DNA from: Acidimicrobiaceae bacterium
GTDB lineage: Bacteria > Actinomycetota > Acidimicrobiia > Acidimicrobiales > RAAP-2
Direction of reading: 5' to 3'
Length of the DNA: 12,691 nt
Assembly (NCBI GenBank): GCA_003133005.1
Contig: PKZI01000238.1
Coordinates: 1-12,691 of the forward strand
Of the stretch, positions 7,031-12,691 are shown in pieces (the stretch's first letter is position 1; each line of letters starts with the position of its first letter). The notes below the pieces were generated by a model. That model did not search any database. It saw only the letters and a list, made by a program, of their open reading frames with translations, and had not been told where the DNA came from. A program made the translations under genes and the position numbers.

Positions 7031-8123
7031 ATTCATTCCTCTCCATCCAGTCAAGAAGTGCGCGACCCTCCTCCGGCCCCCGACCGGAGGAGGTCAATAA
7101 GTCGACGGCGGCCTGGCTAGGTGCCACGATCTCCACACCATCCAAGACCTGCGTTCGCTCGAACGCCGCAGTCTCGTTTACCGGCACAATAAGCACGTTG
7201 GCGCCGTAGTCAACTCGACGAAGGTTCGCGAGAACTATAAGTTCGTCCGGACGTTCCGCATAGATCATCGCGCTTTTGGCTGGTGCGTATGGTTCCCACT
7301 TAGCTGCTGCCAGCGAACCGGTGAGTGCAAACCGCCCGGCTCTCTCCCGCAGGTTCGCCAACTCGTTGACGAGGCCAGAAAGTCCGCGGGGCGCCAAACA
7401 CGTTGTCATGCCGGGCATGTTTGCGAAGTCAGAGTCCCTTGACCACCGCTCCAGCAGATCGCGCCAGCGAACATCCGTGATTTTCCCACCCTCCTCTCGG
7501 GTCAGCAGACCTTGCTCTTCGATGAACTCAACGGCCCGATAGGTGTTGCCGCTGGGAGTGCTGGCAAGTTTCATCAATTCTGGGACTGAGTAAGGAGGGC
7601 GAAAGTCCGCGAGTGCCCGCACAATCCGGGCTGCAGATCTACCTCTGAGGTTGCCTTTCGGTCGTCCCGGACCACGCCAAGGGTCTCTCTGCGCCCCCAC
7701 GTCGCGCAGGAAGAGCGCGGGTCTCTCCAGTTGGACCCGAATGTTCCCCGTTGCGTCGGCGTAGGACACCTTTCGCGCGGCCAATGATTCCCTCACAGGC
7801 GCCGCCAAGTAACGGGCGACAACCAGCGGAACCTTTGCGATCATCTGCCCATTTGATTGTTCTCCGGCGATGGCTCGGTCCAACTGACTGATGATGGAAC
7901 CAAGGTCCTTCAGGGGAAGGCTTCGTTTGGCCTCCACATATAGTTCGACGGACTGGCCGTCCGGTGCCTTGATCATGACCACCGCGTCTACTCGGAGTCG
8001 ATCGCTGACCGTCTCGTACTGCACATCGGCCTCCCATTCAGAAGGGATTCGACTTGTCAGTTCGGCCAACGCAGCTCTAAGGATCTGGTCTTCGCTCACG
8101 AGGCCCTGTGGTTCGTATTTCAT
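7014..8123 (-). CDS. AbiEi-like antitoxin/regulator with PD-(D/E)XK-like N-terminal region and winged helix
   Basis: A 369-residue protein. Residues 1-130 contain RVDAVV (44-49), then VELYVEAKRSL (59-69), that is D46...E64-x-K66, the arrangement of PD-(D/E)XK nuclease-fold proteins, followed by YADATGNIRV (121-130). Residues about 163-228 form a winged helix (ARIVRALADF, YSVPELMKLA, TYRAVEFIEEQGLLTREEGGKI read as separate stretches). The C-terminal part, LAPRGLSGLV, RFALTGSLAA and VEIVAPSQAAVDLLTS, matches actinobacterial proteins I recall annotated as AbiEi-family antitoxins. The likely role is to bind its own promoter and to counter the nucleotidyltransferase encoded next. Whether the N-terminal fold cuts DNA is not shown. 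AAGGAGG stands 8 bases before the ATG at 8123, deciding the start. The palindrome array upstream supports autoregulation. Confidence 0.75.
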   Translation of the reverse strand: MKYEPQGLVSEDQILRAALAELTSRIPSEWEADVQYETVSDRLRVDAVVMIKAPDGQSVELYVEAKRSLPLKDLGSIISQLDRAIAGEQSNGQMIAKVPLVVARYLAAPVRESLAARKVSYADATGNIRVQLERPALFLRDVGAQRDPWRGPGRPKGNLRGRSAARIVRALADFRPPYSVPELMKLASTPSGNTYRAVEFIEEQGLLTREEGGKITDVRWRDLLERWSRDSDFANMPGMTTCLAPRGLSGLVNELANLRERAGRFALTGSLAAAKWEPYAPAKSAMIYAERPDELIVLANLRRVDYGANVLIVPVNETAAFERTQVLDGVEIVAPSQAAVDLLTSSGRGPEEGRALLDWMERNEYVWRR

Positions 8124-8149
8124 CGTCGCTCCTCCTTCCGATCGAGATA

Positions 8150-8227
8150 ATTCCGTAAAGTATAGCATTCCGTTACTGACGGAATCACTATATTTCCGGA
8201 AATAGTGGACTTCCGTGCAATACGGAA
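8150..8227 (-). promoter_or_regulatory. Promoter with operator array for the AbiE-like pair
   Basis: Two identical palindromes, TTCCGT-N5-ACGGAA, stand at 8168-8184 and 8211-8227, exactly 43 bp apart (about four helical turns). Between them is a perfect 14-bp palindrome, TATTTCCGGAAATA (8191-8204), and a half-site TTCCGT lies at 8151-8156. TTCCG starts at 8151, 8168, 8194 and 8211, so two pairs are spaced 17 bp apart. On the minus strand a good -10, TATACT, is at 8164-8159; the -35 is poor. The first palindrome fills the space between the -10 and -35. Known AbiEi antitoxins bind inverted repeats at their promoter cooperatively, so this fits negative autoregulation. Confidence 0.65.
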
Positions 8228-8235
8228 CGGGTTGA

Positions 8236-8964
8236 AAACCAGAACACTGGCGCGTCGTGTACTTCGCCGCCGCCGCAATGATTTTGACTTTGGCGATCGT
8301 GCTGCAGCGACGCTTGCCCCAAAAGGCCGAGCGACCCTAGATTCGATACGGTGCGCTCCTTCGAAGCACGGTGAACTATTTCACGCACGAAGCGTTGCTG
8401 CGACGTCGTTCGCTCCTAGGGGCGCTCGCATTTGGTGCTTTCAGTGTGTTTTGGACCACCATGGCGTTCTTGTTGAGCCACGCCCCATACCACTACAACG
8501 ACCTCACCATCGGTCTGTTCGGTTTGGTGGGTGCGGCGGGCGCGCTCTGCGCCAACTTCGCGGGACGATGGGCCGATCGTCGATGGACGAATTCGACGAC
8601 GTTGGTGTTCGCCACCCTCGTTGCGGCGTCCTTCGCCACTTTATGGTGGGGACGCCACAGTTTGGCAATGCTCATCGTGGGTATCGTCCTGCTCGACGTC
8701 GGAGTGCAAGGTCTCCAAGTAACAAATCAGTCACTCATCTACCGCTTGGCCCCACATGCTCGAAGTCGAATCAACTCTGCCTATATGGTCTGCTATTTCA
8801 TCGGAGGCGCCGTTGGATCGATCATCGGAAGTCTCACGTATGAGCACATGAAGTGGTCGGGCGTCTGCATTCTCGGCGCGGTGATCGGCCTCGTGGCGAC
8901 GTTCATCGCTCTCGCCGACTCGCTCAATTCGACACCACACCCCTCGCCCGCGGTCACGCACTGA
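8236..8964 (+). pseudogene. MFS transporter remnant, C-terminal half
   Basis: In one reading frame the sequence runs HWRVVYFAAAAMILTLAIVL (about TM6), then LQRRLPQKAERP, a TAG stop at 8338-8340, and IRYGALLRS. After 8371 it continues with LLRRRSLLGALAFGAFSVFW, LTIGLFGLVGAAGAL and RWADRRW, typical of the second half of drug-efflux-type MFS proteins, and on to the last helix and a TGA at 8962. The first five helices are absent: a TGA at 8233-8235 and the AbiE operator array stand where they should be. The open part from GTG 8371 would encode 197 residues and six helices but has no ribosome binding site. A full transporter is about 400 residues, so this is a broken gene. The missing half is not elsewhere in the window. 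Confidence 0.82.
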
Positions 8965-9024
8965 GCCTTCTGCGGAGCAACTGAATTGCAATTACCGTAA
9001 GGTGCAACGAATGGTGGTGGAGTC

Positions 9025-9693
9025 GTGAGAATCATGGTCGCAGAAGACGACCGCGCACTGCGCGAAGTGTTGCAGCGTGGACTTCGCGAAGCTGGTTACG
9101 TAGTTGACGTCACTTCAAATGGTGAACAAGCCGCGCAAGCCCTCGAGGATGTCGAATACGACGTGGCGATTTTGGACTGGAGGATGCCAGGGATCACTGG
9201 AATCGAAGTCATTCAAAGAGTTCGGGAGGCGGACGTGCTCACGCCAATTCTCATGCTGACGGCGCGCGACACGACGCCAGACCGCATCGAGGGCCTTAAC
9301 GCGGGGGCGGACGACTATCTCGTGAAGCCTTTCAATTTCGACGAACTGCTCGCGCGACTTCAGGCACTGCAACGTCGACCCGTGCTGCGATTCACATCAA
9401 GAGTTCAGTGCGGTGATCTCAGTTTTGACCCCAGTACACGAGAAGTTACGCTTTCGGGGAAATCCGTGGAACTTACGACCACCGAAAGCCTGCTGGTGGA
9501 ACTACTCATGCGCCGAAGTCCCGATGTGGTATCGCGTCGAACAATCGCAAGTCAAGTGTGGTCGGACGCGATTTCCGCGGTGGGCTCGAACACCATCGAA
9601 GTACACATCGCACGACTGCGCGCGAAAATTGATGGAAGCGGTACTCAAATCAAGACCGTCCGCGGTTTCGGCTACCGAATGGTAGTTACTTGA
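9025..9693 (+). CDS. Two-component response regulator, OmpR/PhoB family
   Basis: A 222-residue DNA-binding response regulator. The receiver domain (1-118) has the acidic pair D8-D9, phosphoacceptor D51 in VAILDWRMPG, T79 in LMLTA and K101 in DYLVKPFNFDEL. The winged-helix output domain (about 127-221) ends with the usual NTIEVHIARLRAKID and IKTVRGFGYRM. The start is a GTG at 9025 with GGTGGTGGAG just before it, close spacing but acceptable; an ATG at 9034 would remove residues of the first beta-strand. It lies 60 bp after the MFS remnant. The kinase gene overlaps its stop codon, so both are made together. Target genes and signal are not evident; the neighbouring broken transporter may once have been one. 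Confidence 0.95.
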   Translation: MRIMVAEDDRALREVLQRGLREAGYVVDVTSNGEQAAQALEDVEYDVAILDWRMPGITGIEVIQRVREADVLTPILMLTARDTTPDRIEGLNAGADDYLVKPFNFDELLARLQALQRRPVLRFTSRVQCGDLSFDPSTREVTLSGKSVELTTTESLLVELLMRRSPDVVSRRTIASQVWSDAISAVGSNTIEVHIARLRAKIDGSGTQIKTVRGFGYRMVVT

Positions 9694-10922
9694 AGACGAG
9701 AGATCCTGGTCGAAAGCAGGCGTTTAGGGTTGCCGGATCGGCCACAGTTCTTGGATCGATTGTGTTTGTTGTTATCGTCCTCGTATTTAATTTCATACTC
9801 GTTGGCCATCTTTCGGACCAAGTTGACGCGCGACTCAGCGAAAGGCTCGCCCAAAGCTCTCGCGTCCTGTCGCAAGGTGGCGCACAAAAAACAACGTCGC
9901 TCGAAGGGTCGTCCGGGGATCAAGACAGTGACGACGTGCCCATATTCATATGGACCTTGAACTCCCACGGCGACAGCATTGCCGTCACGAGCAGAAACCC
10001 GAAACTTCCAAACTTCCCCCGAACGCCGGGCACACAATCTGATTCCGTCGGCAAATCCTTGTTTCGCTTTGATGTCACCAAATTCAAGGCCGGCTATCTC
10101 ATTGACGGAGAGAGCCTCAACAACGTGATGCGCATCGAAAACTCGCTGTACCTGACTGAAGTGATTGTTGGACTTGTTCTCGTGGGGCTGATGTTCGCCG
10201 CTGCGTACGTTGTTGGTATCCGCGCGCTCGCGCCGGTGACACTGGCACGAGATCGTCAAGCGAACTTCATCGCCGACGCGTCACACGAGTTGCGTACCCC
10301 TCTCAGTGTCTTGGAAGCCGAGGTACAAGTCGCCCTGAGTCGCGGTCGAGACGCGGCGAGTTATCGCTCGGCCCTTGAACGGATAGGACAAGAGGGCGAT
10401 CGACTTCAAAAGATCGTCGAGGATCTCTTATGGCTCGCACGTTCCGATGGTCACACCGTCCAATCAGACGAGCTCCAACGTGTCGACATTGCAGACGTCG
10501 TCAAGAATTCTTGCGAACGTTTCGAAGTGCTAGCGACTTCGAGAGGGACAACGTTGACGTACAACGCACCGGCGCAGGACCTCGTCTTCGTTAACGCTAA
10601 CGAGGATCTCTTGGATAAGCTCGTCGGCATTCTGTTGGACAACGCGTGCAAGTTTGCCGGCACCAACGGAATTATCGAGGTGACTCTTTGCGAGGAGCTC
10701 AACCACGTCACGTTGCGTGTGGACGACAGTGGTCCAGGAGTTGCGAAGGACGTCCGAGGGCGTATCTTCGAGCGATTCCACCACTCCTTATCACCGCTCG
10801 GCGGTACCGGCCTGGGTCTCGCCATCGCGGACGCCATCATCCAGACGACGAATGCGCAATGTACGGTCAGCTCGAGCGAAATGGGAGGTGCACGCTTCGA
10901 CGTTGTTTGGCCAGCGATGTAA
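9690..10922 (+). CDS. Sensor histidine kinase without a HAMP domain
   Basis: A 410-residue membrane kinase partnering the upstream regulator. TM1 is at about 17-38, an extracytoplasmic domain of roughly 110 residues follows, and TM2 spans about 154-176. Only about 15 residues separate TM2 from the HisKA helix, so the usual HAMP linker is missing. The H-box has H199 in FIADASHELRTPLS. The catalytic domain shows N318 in LVGILLDNACKFAG, the G1 box DDSGPG (345-350), the F box IFERFHHS (359-366) and the G2 box GGTGLGLA (371-378). All catalytic elements are present. The start is a TTG at 9690 sharing a 4-bp TTGA overlap with the regulator's stop, indicating translational coupling. The stimulus cannot be read from the sequence; the sensor domain has no motif I recognise. 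Confidence 0.94.
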   Translation: MKTRDPGRKQAFRVAGSATVLGSIVFVVIVLVFNFILVGHLSDQVDARLSERLAQSSRVLSQGGAQKTTSLEGSSGDQDSDDVPIFIWTLNSHGDSIAVTSRNPKLPNFPRTPGTQSDSVGKSLFRFDVTKFKAGYLIDGESLNNVMRIENSLYLTEVIVGLVLVGLMFAAAYVVGIRALAPVTLARDRQANFIADASHELRTPLSVLEAEVQVALSRGRDAASYRSALERIGQEGDRLQKIVEDLLWLARSDGHTVQSDELQRVDIADVVKNSCERFEVLATSRGTTLTYNAPAQDLVFVNANEDLLDKLVGILLDNACKFAGTNGIIEVTLCEELNHVTLRVDDSGPGVAKDVRGRIFERFHHSLSPLGGTGLGLAIADAIIQTTNAQCTVSSSEMGGARFDVVWPAM

Positions 10923-11213
10923 CAGACAGGGGAATCTCGAAACCGATCTTCGCGCGGGCGATCATCCTCGCTGCGCGGACCAGGTGGCAATATTGCGCGA
11001 ACAGGATGATTGTTTGAGATTTTTACTAAAAACTCCCTAAGTTCCATAGTTGAGCAAAAAAGTAAAGAAAAAGTGCCGTGAAATGAGGGGCTCGAAGCGA
11101 GGACCCGATGAAGCGTACCGAGACTGTTCAGGACGTCATCAATGTTCTTCTCGCCGACAGACCTTCGTCACCTCGTCAGACGTCGCGACGGCGGGCATCC
11201 TTACTCCCATCGG
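10923..11213. other. Convergent intergenic space between kinase and membrane protein
   Basis: Directly after the kinase stop a GC-rich stem can form (CGCGC at 10951-10955 with GCGCG at 10973-10977, helped by CG/CG inside), a weak terminator candidate without a T-run. An AT-rich imperfect palindrome lies at 11016-11035. At 11108 an ATG has GAGG 5 bases upstream and encodes MKRTETVQDVINVLLADRP, which reads like a real protein start. The frame then becomes arginine/serine-rich and runs antisense into the convergent gene, so it is at best a truncated or frameshifted small gene. Confidence 0.35.
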
Positions 11214-12146
11214 TCAGGAGTTCTCGGTTCTCTGCGCATAGGACGTCTGGGGGGCGTCATCAATGGTGGGCATCAAATAGCCAAAGAAAGCAGTGGCACC
11301 CCCAAGAAACATCAGGACCATCCCGATCAAGCGAATTGAATGGGCATAACAGCAAAATCCGCCGATTGCCCCAATGGCGACACCTACGAGACCAACCACC
11401 GCTCCAATGCGCTCTATTCGATCGTCGCGTGACGCGAGGAGGTACATCGCGAGTGCGCCGAAACCCAACACGCCGCCAATCGCGCCATGCACGAGAGTGA
11501 CGGCCTCGCCTTGGCGAATGACCCAGCCATTCGGTCGATCGAAAGGAACAGACAAGAGTTCGGCGAAACCAAGGAGCATTTCGACACCCACAAGGAACGT
11601 CATGGTCGTCCACGCACTCCTGGTCAAAAGGGCACGAGTTGTTTCGTCGGCTGATCCAGGCTCAACCTTTGCGGGCGCTCGGAGTCCACTCCGAACGGGC
11701 GCAAAGTAGACCAGAGCGTTATAAGTAATCAGGGCGACGGCGACGTGCATGAGCATCAAGAACAAGACCCCGATCGTTGGTTCATGTCGAAAAAACAAGT
11801 AGGCGTCCGGAAGCCACAGCACCAGCATCACCAGGACCGCGAGACGAAGAAAAAACCAGCGAGGCGTTGAGGTCACCCGTGTCGTCACAAACCACGCCAC
11901 ACTTGCCGCAACAACGCCCACGACGGTCAACGTGGCATAGTCCACAAATCGAAAGTGCGAGTAATTCATCGTTGACGGGAATTCGCTCGTCGCCCACTTG
12001 ACGAGACCCGCGTTGGCCGCGACCGAACCGATCACTGACACCACCGCGGCAACCGCCACCCGAAGGGCCGACGGCGGATCGCTGGCCAAAGTCGCCCCGA
12101 TATGAAGACGACTGAGCGTCTTATCCGTCCACGAAGGCATCGTCAC
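11214..12146 (-). CDS. Eight-helix membrane protein, DUF6069-like N-terminal half, function unknown
   Basis: A 310-residue protein with predicted helices near 30-48, 70-88, 99-119, 125-147, 177-198, 214-237, 246-266 and 271-292. The first half (NYSHFRFVDYATLTVVGVV, then RWFFLRLAVLVMLVLWLPD and MLMHVAVALITYNALV) resembles actinobacterial proteins I recall as DUF6069. The second four-helix half (GWVIRQGEAVTLVHGAIGG onward, with FFGYLMPTID near the end) looks like a separate small membrane module, so this may be a fusion. No enzymatic motif is visible. Start choice: GTG at 12146 has AGGA 5 bases upstream; the ATG at 12140 is the alternative. A longer reading to 12275 would overlap the upstream hydrolase gene and is less likely. 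A weak promoter (TTGACG, 17 bp, GTTAGC) lies at 12191-12163. Confidence 0.8.
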   Translation of the reverse strand: MTMPSWTDKTLSRLHIGATLASDPPSALRVAVAAVVSVIGSVAANAGLVKWATSEFPSTMNYSHFRFVDYATLTVVGVVAASVAWFVTTRVTSTPRWFFLRLAVLVMLVLWLPDAYLFFRHEPTIGVLFLMLMHVAVALITYNALVYFAPVRSGLRAPAKVEPGSADETTRALLTRSAWTTMTFLVGVEMLLGFAELLSVPFDRPNGWVIRQGEAVTLVHGAIGGVLGFGALAMYLLASRDDRIERIGAVVGLVGVAIGAIGGFCCYAHSIRLIGMVLMFLGGATAFFGYLMPTIDDAPQTSYAQRTENS

Positions 12147-12162
12147 GTCGTTCCTACTCGTC

Positions 12163-12191
12163 GCTAACCGTCTCACCTTACCGGTCGTCAA
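12163..12191 (-). promoter_or_regulatory. Weak promoter candidate for the eight-helix membrane protein
   Basis: On the minus strand TTGACG (12191-12186) is followed after 17 bp by GTTAGC (12168-12163). The -35 is good and the -10 is poor. It lies in the 100-bp gap between the hydrolase stop and the membrane-protein start, 17 bases before the chosen GTG. Confidence 0.3.
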
Positions 12192-12246
12192 TTGTGCGTC
12201 GGATCGAGTAGACAATCGTGGCGTCGTGACTTCGCAATCAGTCCGT

Positions 12247-12691
12247 TCAATCAATGCCACTAAGAAACGCGTCAACGACCGTCATATAACGTGACCGCTC
12301 CTCAATAAAAGGCATGTGGCTTGAATCCTCGAAAATCTCCCACTGTGCACCCGAAATCGCATCGAAGTAAGGCTGAACAGTCCGCGGCGTTGCCTCGTCG
12401 TGACGACCGGACAGCAACAAGGTAGGAACATCAACCGCGCTCACTCGATCGACAATGGACCAATCGCGCAACGTGCCCACGCAGTGAAATTCGTTGGGAC
12501 CGTTCATTACGTTGTACACGGTCGAGTCCTGCTCCATGAAGGCCATGGTGCGAAGTAACTCGGAAGGGTTGGGCACGACGCGACACACGTGTTCGTCGTA
12601 GTACACCTGAGTTGCCGCCACATAGGCCGGGTCACTTGTCGTCCCCTTCGCTTCGTGTTCATCCAATACCGCCGCCACTCGTGGATCCATC
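12247..12691 (-). CDS. Alpha/beta hydrolase, proline-iminopeptidase-like (partial, 5' end off the window)
   Basis: The frame is open to the right edge, so the N-terminal part with the nucleophilic serine is not visible; about 148 C-terminal residues are. From the ATG at 12690, the visible part has TVYNVMNGPNEFHCVGTL (57-74), a stretch characteristic of proline iminopeptidases (MEROPS S33). The acid of the triad is D98 in VPTLLLSGRHDEATP, and the catalytic histidine is H125 in FEDSSHMPFIEE. The spacing is normal and the C-terminus is complete at FLSGID. Such enzymes release N-terminal proline or hydrolyse related small amides and esters in the cytoplasm; the true substrate is open. The Met at 12690 is probably internal rather than the start. 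It lies 100 bp upstream of the membrane-protein gene on the same strand. Confidence 0.86.
   Translation of the reverse strand, partial: MDPRVAAVLDEHEAKGTTSDPAYVAATQVYYDEHVCRVVPNPSELLRTMAFMEQDSTVYNVMNGPNEFHCVGTLRDWSIVDRVSAVDVPTLLLSGRHDEATPRTVQPYFDAISGAQWEIFEDSSHMPFIEERSRYMTVVDAFLSGID

Noticed and set aside
6053..8210. Shared 12-mer GAAATAGTGGAC at 6053-6064 and 8199-8210, possible direct repeats flanking the AbiE-like pair
   Set aside because: About 8e7 position pairs exist in the window against 1.7e7 possible 12-mers, so several 12-base matches are expected by chance; flanking bases do not extend the match cleanly.
8205..8843. Plus-strand 212-codon open frame overlapping the MFS remnant
   Set aside because: The MFS similarity is in a different frame; this one is Arg-rich and begins inside the operator array.
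8984..8993. AATTGCAATT palindrome before the response regulator
   Set aside because: Short and AT-rich; no second copy or direct repeat as would be expected for an OmpR-type binding site.
1..12691. CRISPR array, rRNA or further tRNA genes
   Set aside because: No regularly spaced repeats and no other cloverleaf or rRNA-like sequence was seen on either strand.

Overview
The window looks like chromosomal DNA of an actinobacterium (Actinomycetota) of moderate GC content. The signs are a PPOX/F420-type flavin oxidoreductase, an actinobacterial-style CtaG, a DUF6069-like membrane protein, frequent GTG/TTG starts and a CCA-encoding tRNA gene. The genus cannot be fixed from the sequence. No phage structural, integrase or intact transposase gene is visible.

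Left part (1-4434, all minus strand). Reading in the direction of transcription: tRNA-Arg(CCT); a PPOX-class oxidoreductase starting 25 bp after it; a purine phosphoribosyltransferase followed closely by guanine deaminase (guaD), together a small purine-salvage unit; then a CtaG-like copper/cytochrome oxidase assembly protein and a multi-pass membrane protein of unknown function that runs off the left edge. Two intergenic spaces here carry clear inverted repeats: 605-619, and a ladder of overlapping hairpins at 1801-1850.

Middle part (4661-8235, all minus strand) is an accessory island. It holds a Fic-domain AMP-transferase with an N-terminal inhibitory motif and a C-terminal winged helix. 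Upstream of it lies a two-gene module with overlapping reading frames that resembles a type IV (AbiE) toxin-antitoxin system. The first gene encodes an AbiEi-like regulator with a PD-(D/E)XK-like N-terminal region; the second encodes an AbiEii-type nucleotidyltransferase. Both the fic gene and the pair have palindromic operator-like sequences in front of them. For the pair these are two identical TTCCGT-N5-ACGGAA palindromes plus a third palindrome and a half-site, packed into about 80 bp. The island ends abruptly at about 8236 against the C-terminal half of an MFS transporter gene. That gene has lost its first five or so membrane helices and carries in-frame stops, so the junction is an insertion/deletion scar.

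Right part (8236-12691). After the MFS remnant comes a plus-strand two-component system: an OmpR/PhoB-type response regulator and a HAMP-less sensor kinase whose genes overlap by 4 bp. It converges on a minus-strand eight-helix membrane protein. The 3' part of a proline-iminopeptidase-like alpha/beta hydrolase, also minus strand, runs off the right edge.

The most notable element is the AbiE-like pair with its operator array and its position beside a broken transporter. The Fic gene next to it suggests a small toxin/defence cluster between a tRNA gene and the scar. All functions are inferred from recognised motifs; no database search was possible.
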